Assembly: GCA_030148705.1 (NCBI GenBank) | Contig: JASBSY010000001.1 | Coordinates: 104,181-168,180, forward strand | Length of the DNA: 64,000 nucleotides | Direction: 5' to 3' | DNA from: Pukyongia sp. | GTDB taxonomy: Bacteria; Bacteroidota; Bacteroidia; Flavobacteriales; Flavobacteriaceae | In this document: piece after piece, positions 42,870-52,388 of the stretch | Layout: the number at the start of each line of letters is the position of its first letter | Position numbering within the stretch: the stretch's first letter is position 1 | Position numbers and translations under genes: made by a program | The notes under the pieces: model-generated | Databases searched by the model: none | What the model was told of the DNA's origin: nothing | The model's input: the letters and a program-made list of their open reading frames with translations, nothing else

Positions 42870-45320
42870 CTATAGGTTCTTTGCGTTTTTTACTTTTTCC
42901 CCGGTAAGGGCTTTGTCGAGTACTTCATCCATATCTTTTACATAATAGAATGTAAGGCCCTTAAGGTATTCGGCTTTAATTTCCTCAACATCACTACGAT
43001 TGTCCTCGCATAACAGGATCTCCTTTATACGAGCGCGCTTGGCGGCCAGGATCTTCTCTTTGATTCCGCCCACAGGCAGTACCTTTCCTCTTAGGGTAAT
43101 TTCCCCGGTCATGGCAAGACTTTTCTTTACTTTTCGCTGGGTAAACAGCGAAACCAGAGAGGTAAGCATGGTGATTCCGGCACTGGGGCCATCCTTAGGG
43201 GTAGCACCTTCAGGCACATGCACATGAACGTTGTATTTTTCGAAGATTTCCTGCGAAAGACCCAATTTATCTGCATTACTCTTGATGTATTCCAGTGCAA
43301 TGGTTGCAGATTCTTTCATCACTTTCCCCAGGTTACCGGTCATGGTAAGGTTACCCTTGCCCTTCGAAAGGGTGGATTCTATAAATAGGATAGCTCCGCC
43401 TACCTTGGTCCATGCCAGCCCAGTCACTACGCCGGCTACGTCATTGTTCTCGTATTTATCGCGTTCCAATTTTGGAGCACCCAGTACTTCGGTAATCATT
43501 GAGTTATCTACTTTCACTTCATATTCTTCCTCCATGGCTATTTTCATGGCGGCATGACGTACCATTTTTGCGATTTGCTTTTCAAGACCCCGTACCCCAC
43601 TTTCACGGGTATAGCCTTCAACAATCTTCTCCAATTGAGGTTTGGCTATTTTAAGGTGATCGGAATTAAGTCCGTGTTCTTTTAATTGCTTCGGAAGTAA
43701 ATGTTTCTTAGCGATCTGCACTTTCTCTTCAATGGTATACCCGGTAACGTTTATAATTTCCATACGGTCCTTAAGCGCCGGCTGAATATTGCTCAGGCTG
43801 TTAGAAGTGGCTATAAACATTACTTTAGACAGGTCGTAGCCCAGTTCGAGGAAGTTATCGTAAAAGTCGTTGTTCTGCTCCGGGTCCAGCACCTCCAGCA
43901 TGGCTGAAGAAGGATCGCCCTGGTTCCCGATAGATAATTTATCGATCTCATCCAGCACAAATACCGGATTACTCGTATTCGCTTTCTTAATACTCTTAAT
44001 TATTCTTCCAGGCATCGCCCCTATATATGTCTTTCGGTGGCCGCGTATTTCAGCTTCGTCTCTCAATCCACCCAGAGATACTCTAACATATTTACGGCCC
44101 AGGGCTTCGGCAATTGATTTTCCCAAGGAGGTTTTACCCACGCCCGGTGGCCCATAAAGACACAGGATGGGTGATTTCATATCATTTCGCAGTTTTAATA
44201 CCGCTAAATACTCTATGATCCGCTTTTTTACATCGTCCAGACCATAGTGATCGCGATCGAGGATCTTCCTGGCTCGTTTCAAATCGAATTTGTCCTTGCT
44301 GTATTCGTTCCAGGGAAGGTCGAGTAATAATTCAAGATAGTTCCTCTGAATACTGAATTCGGCCACCTGTGGATTCATTCGCTGCAATTTCACCAACTCC
44401 TTTTCAAAGTGAGTCTTCACATCCTCATTCCAGGATTTTGCCTTTCCCCTGCTTCGCATCTCTTCGATCTCAGCCTCATTCGAACTTCCACCCAACTCTT
44501 CCTGAATGGTCTTCATCTGCTGCTGCAAGTAGTATTCGCGTTGCTGCTGACTAATATCGCTCTCAACTTTCGACTGTATGTCTTGTTTTAAGGATAATTT
44601 CTGAATTTCCACGTTCATATAGCGCAGGGTCTCCAACGCACGGTCTTTAAGATCGTTGATCTCCAGCAACTTTTGTTTTTCAGCAACCGAAATATTGAGA
44701 TTGGACGACACAAAATTCACCAAAAAGGAATTACTTTCAATATTTTTTATGGCGAAAGCCGCTTCAGAAGGAATATTGGGGCTTTCCTTGATGATCTGCA
44801 GCGCATTTTCCTTGATGGAATCTATGATCGCTTTAAACTCGGCATTGTCTTCTGCAGGCCTGGCCTCGTCCACCTCTTTGATGGTAGCGGTCATATACGG
44901 ATCAGTAGTAATAATCTCGTTAACCTGGAAGCGGCGTTTGCCCTGTATGATCACAGTGGTATTCCCATCGGGCATTTTCAGCACCCGCAATATCTGCGCT
45001 ACGGTACCTGTGGTGTTGATATCGGTAAGACCAGGCTCCTCCTTTCCCTCCACCTTTTGAGAGATCACGCCTATTACCTTGGACCCGTTGTTAGTTTCAT
45101 TGATAAGTTTAATCGACTTATCTCTTCCGGCAGTGATGGGAATCACCACCCCGGGAAACAACACCGTATTTCTCAATGGCAACAAGGGTAAAACCTTAGG
45201 CAGGTCTTCTTTATTCATTGCATCTTCATCTTCGGTTGTCATCAATGGAATAAGATCGGCATCACCCGAAAGATCATCCAATGACAGATTGTCTACTGCT
45301 ATAATTTTTGATTTTGCCAT
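42870..45320 (-). CDS. lon: ATP-dependent protease Lon
   Basis: 816 residues from the ATG at 45320; 14 further in-frame codons to 45362 do not resemble Lon. The N-terminal substrate domain starts [14 protein letters not shown], the AAA+ module has Walker [10 protein letters not shown] and Walker B FVLDEIDK, and the protease domain has the catalytic Ser713 in KDGPSAGIT with Lys756 in GGIKEKIL. It degrades misfolded and regulatory proteins in the cytosol. The last residues are basic ([10 protein letters not shown]). It lies upstream of porQ on the same strand with a gap of 113 bases. Confidence 0.96.
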   Translation of the reverse strand: MAKSKIIAVDNLSLDDLSGDADLIPLMTTEDEDAMNKEDLPKVLPLLPLRNTVLFPGVVIPITAGRDKSIKLINETNNGSKVIGVISQKVEGKEEPGLTDINTTGTVAQILRVLKMPDGNTTVIIQGKRRFQVNEIITTDPYMTATIKEVDEARPAEDNAEFKAIIDSIKENALQIIKESPNIPSEAAFAIKNIESNSFLVNFVSSNLNISVAEKQKLLEINDLKDRALETLRYMNVEIQKLSLKQDIQSKVESDISQQQREYYLQQQMKTIQEELGGSSNEAEIEEMRSRGKAKSWNEDVKTHFEKELVKLQRMNPQVAEFSIQRNYLELLLDLPWNEYSKDKFDLKRARKILDRDHYGLDDVKKRIIEYLAVLKLRNDMKSPILCLYGPPGVGKTSLGKSIAEALGRKYVRVSLGGLRDEAEIRGHRKTYIGAMPGRIIKSIKKANTSNPVFVLDEIDKLSIGNQGDPSSAMLEVLDPEQNNDFYDNFLELGYDLSKVMFIATSNSLSNIQPALKDRMEIINVTGYTIEEKVQIAKKHLLPKQLKEHGLNSDHLKIAKPQLEKIVEGYTRESGVRGLEKQIAKMVRHAAMKIAMEEEYEVKVDNSMITEVLGAPKLERDKYENNDVAGVVTGLAWTKVGGAILFIESTLSKGKGNLTMTGNLGKVMKESATIALEYIKSNADKLGLSQEIFEKYNVHVHVPEGATPKDGPSAGITMLTSLVSLFTQRKVKKSLAMTGEITLRGKVLPVGGIKEKILAAKRARIKEILLCEDNRSDVEEIKAEYLKGLTFYYVKDMDEVLDKALTGEKVKNAKNL

Positions 45321-45538
45321 ATGTTTATCGCGACATTGTGTCATTAAAAATAAACCACACAATGGTTAAAAGATATTAATATTGTTATAATTTTATCGAA
45401 AGCCCCGCATTTCAGTGCTTTAAGGCTTCCTCCTACTACAGTGATTCAATTGTTGTGCCAACCGTAATAATTTTTTTTTGACGGAGTGTAACAATTTAAC
45501 CTTAGCCTTATCTTTAGGGTAAACATATATGTTTTTAA

Positions 45539-46096
45539 TTGTCACTAACCAATCAAAATATTAATACACTACTTGTTCTTTGCAAACAGGGAAATCAACT
45601 TGCGCAGATGGAAGTATACAACCGATACCAGCATGCAATGTTTAATGTTGCCATGCGTATCACCAAGGATACCGCCGAGGCTGAAGATGTGATGCAGGAA
45701 TCGTTTATTACCGCGTTCAGTAAACTGGACAGCTTTAAAGGTGAAGCGACTTTCGGGGCCTGGTTAAAACGAATTGTTGTTAACAACAGCCTCACTCAGT
45801 ATAGAAAATCGCATCGATATGTTATGGTTTCGGACAAGTTGATCGCCAATGAAACTGAAGAGGATGAAGCGGGATGGGAGGAAGAGAACTATTCTCAACT
45901 CCAATCCAGGCAACTCCTTAGTTGTATGGAAGAGTTGCACGACAGCTATCGAACCATTCTAAGTCTTCATTTTATTGAAGGCTACGATTACGATGAGTTG
46001 TGTTCCATCTTGAGTATCAGCTACAGTAATTGTCGTACTCTGATGTCGAGAGCAAAAGAGAGTTTACGTAAAAAATTAGCAGGAGTAACAGCATGA
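45539..46096 (+). CDS. ECF-type RNA polymerase sigma factor
   Basis: 185 residues. Region 2 runs from about 25 to 90 (YQHAMFNVAMRITKDTAEAEDVMQESFI is typical sigma-2), and region 4 lies at about 125-180 with LHFIEGYDYDELCSILSISYSNCRTLMSRA. The start is a TTG at 45539, immediately after an in-frame stop; the first in-frame ATG (residue 24) would cut into region 2. An 11-codon upstream frame (45529-45564) overlaps this start. It heads a four-gene operon, and its stop overlaps the next gene by four bases. The regulated stimulus is unknown; the companion genes suggest an envelope-stress or surface role. Confidence 0.85.
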   Translation: MSLTNQNINTLLVLCKQGNQLAQMEVYNRYQHAMFNVAMRITKDTAEAEDVMQESFITAFSKLDSFKGEATFGAWLKRIVVNNSLTQYRKSHRYVMVSDKLIANETEEDEAGWEEENYSQLQSRQLLSCMEELHDSYRTILSLHFIEGYDYDELCSILSISYSNCRTLMSRAKESLRKKLAGVTA

Positions 46097-46638
46097 AAAA
46101 AGACAGTATAGAATCATTATTCGACAAGCACCGACGGGCGTTAGATGTTTACGATACCCCGGAAGGGCATACCCAACGTTTTATCGAACGATTGAACAAA
46201 CGCGATACTGAAGGTACAAGCGGTTGGAACTGGTGGAAACCATTATCGATTGCCGCTACCATTGTTGTTATATTGGGAATCGGGTTCTTTTTGCTGCAAG
46301 AGGGAGAAACCAAAACCGGGCTGGCCGGGGTCTCACCCGAAATGGAGCAAACCCAGACTTTTTTCACCGCAGCCATCAATTTGGAATTGGAAAAACTGAA
46401 AAGTTTTAAAACTCCGGAAACTGCTCAATTGGTAAACGACGCATTAAATCAGATAACCATCCTCGAACATGAATATCAGCAACTGAAAGAAGATCTTGTT
46501 GCAAGTGGTAATGATCAGCGAGTCATTGCTGCTATGATCGCAAATTTTCAAAGCAGGATCGACCTGTTGGAAAATGTAATAGAACTAATAGAGGAAATTA
46601 AACACTTAAAAACAAATGAACATGAAACTACTATCTAA
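46093..46638 (+). CDS. membrane-anchored anti-sigma-like protein
   Basis: 181 residues: a short cytosolic part, one transmembrane helix (about 49-68, LSIAATIVVILGIGFFLL) and a periplasmic region that is helical and coiled-coil-prone (85-170). Its location directly after an ECF sigma gene, with an ATGA overlap, and this topology fit an anti-sigma factor, though no zinc-binding anti-sigma motif is present. Its 3' end overlaps the next gene by about 23 bases. Confidence 0.7.
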   Translation: MKKDSIESLFDKHRRALDVYDTPEGHTQRFIERLNKRDTEGTSGWNWWKPLSIAATIVVILGIGFFLLQEGETKTGLAGVSPEMEQTQTFFTAAINLELEKLKSFKTPETAQLVNDALNQITILEHEYQQLKEDLVASGNDQRVIAAMIANFQSRIDLLENVIELIEEIKHLKTNEHETTI

Positions 46639-47701
46639 GCTTTTTATTACACTGCTTATGATCCCCATGGCGGTTAACGCCCATGGTGATGAGTGGAAAT
46701 ACACCAAGGAAAAAACCCTGAAGAAAGAGTATACGGTAAACAGGGATGCCGGCCTTAAAGTTGACAATTCCTACGGCAATATCGATATAGTGACCTGGAA
46801 TGAGAACCGCACCGTGATCGAAGTACACATTACCACACGCGGAGACGACGAAGAGACCGTTCAAAAGCGGCTCGACGAAATCGATGTAGAATTTTCGGCA
46901 AGCAGTTCACTGGTTTCCGCCAGGACAGAATTCGGCAAGAATAACAAGAACTCATGGAGCGTATGGGGGAAAAAGAAATCTGTTTCTATGGAAGTGAATT
47001 ACACCATAAAGTTGCCGGTAAATAATTCGGTAGACCTCAGTAATGATTACGGTTCGATAAGCCTTAACAAACTGCAGGGCAATGCCAAGATTAATTGCGA
47101 CTATGGTCAACTTATCATCGGGGAGCTGATGGCAGAAGACAACTACCTCAATTTCGATTATACAAACAATTCGACCATCTCTTATATGAAAAGCGGCAGG
47201 ATCAATGCAGATTATTCCGGTTTTGTATTGGATAAGGTCGGCCGGCTGGAGTTAAACGCAGACTATTCCAATTCTGAAATTGGAGAAGTTAACGACCTGA
47301 ACTACAATTGCGATTACGGGAAGATCATGGTTAATTCGGTAACCAATCTCACCGGGCGCGGCGATTACCTACCGCATAAGATCGGGACGGTTAAAGGCTC
47401 GCTGAACCTGAACACCGACTACGGGAGTATAGCGGTAGATCGCCTGTCCCCCGGCACACGTTCGGCAACGATAAAGTCTAGTTACACCAGTATTAAACTT
47501 GGTTTCGACAGCAACCTTAGTTTCAATTTCGAGGTGAGAATGTCTTATGCCGGTTTTTCGGGAGAAGACAATGTAACGGTGACCAAAAGTGATAAGGAGA
47601 GTACGTCGAGTTATTACGAAGGCTATCACAAAAGCCGGAATTCGGGCAACACTGTTTCCATAAACGCCAATTACGGAAGCGTTAGCTTTAAAAAACAATA
47701 A
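46616..47701 (+). CDS. exported beta-repeat protein, DUF4097-like
   Basis: 361 residues with a signal peptide (cleavage near MAVNAHG). The mature part is a chain of short beta-strands with recurring DYGSI, DYGQL, DYSGF and DYSNSEI motifs, i.e. a right-handed parallel beta-helix-like pattern of the DUF4097 group. ATG codons at 46616 and 46622 are both possible; both overlap the anti-sigma-like gene. In Flavobacteria this kind of gene regularly follows an ECF sigma/anti-sigma pair together with a DUF2807 gene. Ligand unknown. Confidence 0.75.
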   Translation: MNMKLLSKLFITLLMIPMAVNAHGDEWKYTKEKTLKKEYTVNRDAGLKVDNSYGNIDIVTWNENRTVIEVHITTRGDDEETVQKRLDEIDVEFSASSSLVSARTEFGKNNKNSWSVWGKKKSVSMEVNYTIKLPVNNSVDLSNDYGSISLNKLQGNAKINCDYGQLIIGELMAEDNYLNFDYTNNSTISYMKSGRINADYSGFVLDKVGRLELNADYSNSEIGEVNDLNYNCDYGKIMVNSVTNLTGRGDYLPHKIGTVKGSLNLNTDYGSIAVDRLSPGTRSATIKSSYTSIKLGFDSNLSFNFEVRMSYAGFSGEDNVTVTKSDKESTSSYYEGYHKSRNSGNTVSINANYGSVSFKKQ

Positions 47702-47713
47702 TCAATCTAAATT

Positions 47714-48454
47714 ATGACAACAATGAAAACAATCATTAGAATTACCCTGGTATTTACCCTGGTAATCTTCAGTCTGAGCGAAGTATCAGCCCAGTGGAGT
47801 AACGAAAAAGTGGTTGGCAACGGCAATGTAACAACCAACACCGTTTCAACCTCCGATTACAGCGCCATAAAAGGAATAGGCTCAATAGACATCCATCTGG
47901 AAAAAGGAACAGAAGGAAATATCAGAGTAGAAACCGATTCGAACCTGCAGGAATACGTTGAGATCGAAGTTGAAAACGGCGCACTTAAAATTAGCACCCG
48001 TAAAAATGTTTCCTTGAAAAGCAAGAAAGGGATTCATGTCTATGTTCCTTTTATGGACATTGAAGCAATTTCCATAACAGGTTCGGGTGATATCGATTCG
48101 AAAGACCCGGTTAAAGAAAACGAGCTGAAAATAAAGGTTACCGGTTCCGGGGATGTGAATCTTGCCGTGGACACCAACGAATTAGAAGTTAAAATCACCG
48201 GTTCGGGCGACGTCATGGTTTCGGGCAGAACTAAAGATCTTGATGTCACCATTACAGGAAGCGGGGATTTTGAAGCAAACAGCCTTACAGCCGCTACCGC
48301 AAATGCCCAGGTTTCCGGCTCAGGCGATGCTTCGATTAATGTTAGCGATTACCTGAATGCCCGGGTTTTCGGCAGTGGAAGTATTAAATACACAGGCAAT
48401 CCTGATAAACGGGATACTAAAGTATCGGGGTCCGGAAGGATTTCTTCCAACTAA
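47714..48454 (+). CDS. head-GIN-domain (DUF2807) exported protein
   Basis: 246 residues: a signal peptide (to about SEVSAQ) followed by DUF2807, a right-handed beta-helix in which the turn motif GSGD recurs about every 17-22 residues (ITGSGDI, VTGSGDV, ITGSGDV, ITGSGDF, VSGSGDA, VFGSGSI, VSGSGRI). The fold is known from bacterial putative adhesins; the exact ligand is not. An in-frame ATG at 47723 is an alternative start. It is the last gene of the sigma operon and ends in a bidirectional terminator. Confidence 0.88.
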   Translation: MTTMKTIIRITLVFTLVIFSLSEVSAQWSNEKVVGNGNVTTNTVSTSDYSAIKGIGSIDIHLEKGTEGNIRVETDSNLQEYVEIEVENGALKISTRKNVSLKSKKGIHVYVPFMDIEAISITGSGDIDSKDPVKENELKIKVTGSGDVNLAVDTNELEVKITGSGDVMVSGRTKDLDVTITGSGDFEANSLTAATANAQVSGSGDASINVSDYLNARVFGSGSIKYTGNPDKRDTKVSGSGRISSN

Positions 48455-48467
48455 GTAGATGAAACAA

Positions 48468-48491
48468 AAAAACCGCTCCTGGAGCGGTTTT
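48468..48491. terminator. bidirectional terminator after the sigma-factor operon
   Basis: Stem AACCGCTC (48471-48478) / GAGCGGTT (48482-48489) with a CTG loop and A/T-runs on both sides, between convergent genes. Confidence 0.85.
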
Positions 48492-48510
48492 TTTATTGCC
48501 AATTCATTAA

Positions 48511-49434
48511 TTAGAATTCCACTGAAAATACACCGTTGGTGATTTCATAAGTTTCAGGATTCTGCCCCGTGAAATCTCCTGCTGTAAACTCGAAAGTTCC
48601 TTCCATGGTTCCTGCTGCCGTATCGTATGCAGTAATTGTGATAGTTCCGTCGATAGATGAGTAAGCCGTCGAACCGCTTCCTCCAAGATCGGGGTTGTAT
48701 TGGCCAACGATCGCTCCTGAGGTAGGGAACGAGCTGAATTCATATGTCCCTACTTCTGTGTCTGCAGGAATTGAAATACCTATGTTTTGGTTAGTGGTGT
48801 TGTTCAACGCGGTTATCGAGATCGTTGTTTCTCCTTGAAAAGTAATTTCAACTGCGTTTATTGCGTCCGGGTTCATGGCCACACCATCAACCTCAGCCTC
48901 GAATGAATTATTAGGGTTTCCTCCTATCTGTGTGGTAAGGAATACATCGGTAAATGCACCTCCGGAGATGGTAACCGTTTCTGTTTCTCCGGTAGTAAGC
49001 TCACGGGTACCCACGAATTCGAATGTACCCGATGCCAGATTGTTTTCAGTATCCAGTTTGGTGATAGTGATCGTTCCCGAACCTCCTTCAGCAACCGATA
49101 AAAAGGCGTTTTCACCATTGATATTATATGATCCAACGGCAGTACCACCATTGTCAGGGCCAAGATCGAAGGTTCCTTCTGCAGCACCGTTAACAGTAAC
49201 TAATATTACTTCGTTTGTGGTTGGATTTAACGCAGTGATATTGAATAAGCCGTTAAAGAACGTAGCTCCAACATTCGTATCGCTGGAAGAATAGTCGTTG
49301 CCGTCTACTGTGGCAATCAACTGTCCTTCGGCTGCCCCATTTCCGTTAGAATTATCATCGTCGTTGCTGCATGCAGTAAAAGCAAGCGTAAATACGGCTA
49401 TGGTCAATGCATTTAATACTCTTAATTTTTTCAT
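48511..49434 (-). CDS. repeat-built lipoprotein, DUF6252-like (two repeats)
   Basis: 307 residues. Lipoprotein signal ending in AFTAC (Cys22), followed by an acidic SNDDDN linker and two copies of a beta-rich repeat of about 120 residues, each opening with a variant of ATVDG...Y/A and containing ITALN and GTFDL or GTYEF; each closes with a strand like GTFEFT/VG. The neighbouring gene at 49564 has three copies of the same unit. No family function is known; likely outer-membrane surface lipoproteins. Its own terminator region is shared with the sigma operon. Confidence 0.72.
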   Translation of the reverse strand: MKKLRVLNALTIAVFTLAFTACSNDDDNSNGNGAAEGQLIATVDGNDYSSSDTNVGATFFNGLFNITALNPTTNEVILVTVNGAAEGTFDLGPDNGGTAVGSYNINGENAFLSVAEGGSGTITITKLDTENNLASGTFEFVGTRELTTGETETVTISGGAFTDVFLTTQIGGNPNNSFEAEVDGVAMNPDAINAVEITFQGETTISITALNNTTNQNIGISIPADTEVGTYEFSSFPTSGAIVGQYNPDLGGSGSTAYSSIDGTITITAYDTAAGTMEGTFEFTAGDFTGQNPETYEITNGVFSVEF

Positions 49435-49513
49435 TTGAATTTTTTTTGAAATTATTTATAAAAAGGGGCAAACATAGCCTTTTAATTAGGTCTGCCAAAG
49501 TAAATTAACAATT

Positions 49514-49540
49514 AAAAAGCCGCTCCGGGAGCGGCTTTTT
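49514..49540 (-). terminator. terminator of the three-repeat lipoprotein gene
   Basis: Twelve-base stem AAAAAGCCGCTC / GAGCGGCTTTTT with a CGG loop, followed by T-rich sequence on the minus strand. Confidence 0.88.
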
Positions 49541-49563
49541 GCAATGTTTTAGATACCAGTTAA

Positions 49564-50961
49564 TTAGGGTAATTCCACCGTGAACTCTCCGTTGAGAAGA
49601 GTGTACGTAGTTGGATCGACTCCAGAGAGATCTTCCCCATAGAAAAGAAAAGCAGCCTCCATGGTTCCTCCGGTTGCGAGATCATTGGTCAACACGATTA
49701 TGCTTCCGTCAGTAGAGGTAAATGCAGTCCCTCCCACTTCAGGATAGAACCTGGCAATGGATTCTCCGGCGATATCCGTGGATACAAAGTCGTAACTGCC
49801 GGGAACAAGTTCCTTTGGAAAGGTAATTTCAATCAGCTCTCCGGTAGCACTGTTATAGCCTCTCGCAGTAACTGTAGCTATACCGTCGAATTCGAATTCG
49901 GTAGCATCCACAAAATCGGCTACCCAGGCCACTCCGCCTATATCGCAGGTCATGCTGTTAGCGCCGGCGGTTGCTCCCGGTTCATATCGGATATCAAAAC
50001 TACCATCGGTAACCTGGACCACGGTAGGATCGATATTCAACGGGTCGGTGGCTGTAAATTCGAAAGTAGCAACGATACGTCCCGCAAGTGTGTTAAACTG
50101 AGAGATCGTAATAGTTCCGGGATTGGAAGACAGGTCCTCTCCTCCCATATTGTTGTTGTACTGGGCGATTAGTTTGGTTCCGTCAGACAACTGTTCCATT
50201 GCGAAGGTACCTACGCCCAAATCTTCCGGAATATCAATCCTTATCTTTTCACCGGTTGCGTTAAAGGCCACGATGTTAATCATAGCTGCCCCACTCACAA
50301 TATTTCTTTCGGAAGTAAGGGATACAGGCTCGAAATCCACTTCATCAACCTTAGCAAAGAATGGATCCAGAGCTCCACCGCCTCCACCGCCTCCGGCTTC
50401 TTCGGTATACGGAATAGAATTAAAGGCACCATTCGTGATTGTTACATTCTCAATAACGGGATTTCCATCGCCGTCGGTAATTGGATTTCCTTCGTTATCC
50501 ACTGCAACCCTTGCTCCGAAAAAACTAAAGGTTCCTGTGATGGTAAGTGAGTCGGTATTAATCTCAGTTAGTTCCAGCTGTCCGAAACCACCAAGTGCCG
50601 CAGAAGTAAAGTATGGGTTCATCTGAGTTTCGGCATCGATAAAAACTCCGCTGTTCTGTGTACCCACTCCGGCTGTAATATCAAAAAGCCCCACCGCAGC
50701 ATTTTCCACAATAATACTAATGCTCTCCCCTGTCGAGGATTTCATTCCCGTTATGGCAAGGGTATTGGCTTCATTCATGGTTGCGGTAGTAGATTCGGCA
50801 ATCCAGCCCTGACCATCGATAGTAGCCACAAATTGTCCTTCTTCAGCGGTATTTATCTCTTCCTGAGGAAAATCACCTTCCAGGGGTTCATTATCACAAG
50901 AGGTAAATTGCAGTGCAAGAAAAAACAACACGAACCAGCTACCTAGTTGAAATCTATTCAT
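49564..50961 (-). CDS. repeat-built lipoprotein, DUF6252-like (three repeats)
   Basis: 465 residues from the ATG at 50961; upstream in-frame codons to 50997 add no signal character. Signal peptide with a lipobox ending in FTSC, then three copies of the repeat found in the neighbour (openings GQFVATIDGQGW, PFFAKVDEVDF and MTCDIGGVAWVA), each containing a strand such as ITGM, IVAFNATGE or ARGYNSATGE. A linker of seven consecutive glycines separates repeats 1 and 2. It is tandem with the 307-residue paralog on the same strand. Function unknown. Confidence 0.72.
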   Translation of the reverse strand: MNRFQLGSWFVLFFLALQFTSCDNEPLEGDFPQEEINTAEEGQFVATIDGQGWIAESTTATMNEANTLAITGMKSSTGESISIIVENAAVGLFDITAGVGTQNSGVFIDAETQMNPYFTSAALGGFGQLELTEINTDSLTITGTFSFFGARVAVDNEGNPITDGDGNPVIENVTITNGAFNSIPYTEEAGGGGGGGALDPFFAKVDEVDFEPVSLTSERNIVSGAAMINIVAFNATGEKIRIDIPEDLGVGTFAMEQLSDGTKLIAQYNNNMGGEDLSSNPGTITISQFNTLAGRIVATFEFTATDPLNIDPTVVQVTDGSFDIRYEPGATAGANSMTCDIGGVAWVADFVDATEFEFDGIATVTARGYNSATGELIEITFPKELVPGSYDFVSTDIAGESIARFYPEVGGTAFTSTDGSIIVLTNDLATGGTMEAAFLFYGEDLSGVDPTTYTLLNGEFTVELP

Positions 50962-51016
50962 AAGTAAGTTATTTTCTTTGGTATTAAACGCAAACATAAG
51001 TAAAAATTGTATAATC

Positions 51017-52333
51017 TTAAGCTTTTCTAGGCACCCTAAACAACAAAATAAGACCGGTTACAAAAAATAGAATAAAGAAAAGTATCGCATAACGAATACT
51101 CCCTGTAGCCTGTGCCACGTAACCGTAACTGAACATTCCTATCACAATCCCTATCTTTTCGGATACATCGTAAAAGCTAAAATACGACGCGGTGTCCAGG
51201 GCTCCTTCCGGAATCAATTTGGAATAGGTAGAGCGCGAAAGCGACTGTATACCACCCATAACTAAACCAACAAAGGCTGCCGTTACGTAAAACTGAGTGG
51301 GGGATGTTATGGTGTAGGCGTAAACACAAATTACAATCCAGATTACATTCAGGCCCATCAGGGTTTGAATATTACCAAATTTAGCCGACGATCGGGATGT
51401 AAGTATAGCCCCTATTACCGCCACAAGCTGAATTAACAGTATGCTCACGATAAGCCCGGTTGTTGGTTCGGTAGTGCCCCAATCGAGTTCCTCTATCCCA
51501 AAATATGTAGCGACCAGCATGATGGTTTGAACGGCCATACTATAAACAAAAAAGGCCATGAGATACCGTTTAAGAGCAAGGTTTTCCTTAAGTCGGTTCC
51601 ATATCAGCCGTAATTCTCTAAACCCGTTAAAGAGCAGCTGGCGCGTAAATTTTTCCTTCTTGTTTCCCTTCGGCAAATAATAATAAGTGTACTGACTGAA
51701 GCCTATCCACCACAGGCCGGTTAAAACAAAAGACAGGCGGGTAGGCATGCCTTCATCCTCAAATCCAAAGGACTCATGCATAAGAATCATTGCCAGGCAA
51801 ATAACCAGCAATACTACACTGCCTATGTACCCCAGGGAATATCCTTTGGCGCTGATACGGTCCTGTTGTTCGGGAAAAGCAATATCCGGTAAATAGCTGT
51901 TGTAAAAAACAAGGCTGGCCCAAAATCCGATTAACGCAAGGAAATAACACAGTAATCCGAACCAGAGGTATTCCAGCGTAAACCAATACAAGCCTATACA
52001 GGCCAAAGCACCCATATAGCAAAAGAACTTCATAAAGATCTTCTTGTTGCCGATATAGTCGGCAATTCCGCTTAAAAGCGGGCTTATTACAGACACGACC
52101 AGGAAGGCGGCTGCCGTTACATAACTAATAAGTGTATCGTTGTTGAAATCGTATCCGAGAAAAGTGATTGTATCGTCCAGGATCTCTCCCTGCTCATTCT
52201 TTACGAGTGTGAGTGCACCATAAAATATGGGAAAGACTGCGGAAGCTATTACCAGACTGTATACCGAATTTGCCCAATCGTAGAAAGCCCAGGCAGTTAG
52301 TAATTTCTTACTTCCTTTTGGTAGGTTTTGCAT
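51017..52333 (-). CDS. MFS transporter (UMF1/Atg22-like)
   Basis: 438 residues with about 12 hydrophobic helices. The N-terminus KLLTAWAFYDWANSVYSLVI is the signature of the UMF1 group related to yeast vacuolar amino-acid effluxer Atg22. A cytosolic loop with SQYTYYYLPKGNKKEKF sits between the two six-helix halves. The substrate is unknown. It is separated from the M48 peptidase gene upstream by a terminator, so it is likely its own unit or partly read through. Confidence 0.85.
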   Translation of the reverse strand: MQNLPKGSKKLLTAWAFYDWANSVYSLVIASAVFPIFYGALTLVKNEQGEILDDTITFLGYDFNNDTLISYVTAAAFLVVSVISPLLSGIADYIGNKKIFMKFFCYMGALACIGLYWFTLEYLWFGLLCYFLALIGFWASLVFYNSYLPDIAFPEQQDRISAKGYSLGYIGSVVLLVICLAMILMHESFGFEDEGMPTRLSFVLTGLWWIGFSQYTYYYLPKGNKKEKFTRQLLFNGFRELRLIWNRLKENLALKRYLMAFFVYSMAVQTIMLVATYFGIEELDWGTTEPTTGLIVSILLIQLVAVIGAILTSRSSAKFGNIQTLMGLNVIWIVICVYAYTITSPTQFYVTAAFVGLVMGGIQSLSRSTYSKLIPEGALDTASYFSFYDVSEKIGIVIGMFSYGYVAQATGSIRYAILFFILFFVTGLILLFRVPRKA

Positions 52334-52335
52334 AA

Positions 52336-52364
52336 AAATAGAAGCTGCCCTTATTGGCAGCTTC
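52336..52364 (-). terminator. terminator of the M48 peptidase gene
   Basis: Perfect stem GAAGCTGCC (52341-52349) / GGCAGCTTC (52356-52364) with a T-rich tail on the minus strand, 25 bases after the M48 stop codon and just before the MFS start. Confidence 0.75.
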
Positions 52365-52388
52365 TAAAGTAATGAAATATTTATAATC

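Noticed and set aside
45321..45362. N-terminal extension of Lon
   Set aside because: The added residues ([14 protein letters not shown]) do not match Lon, which begins at MAKSKI here.
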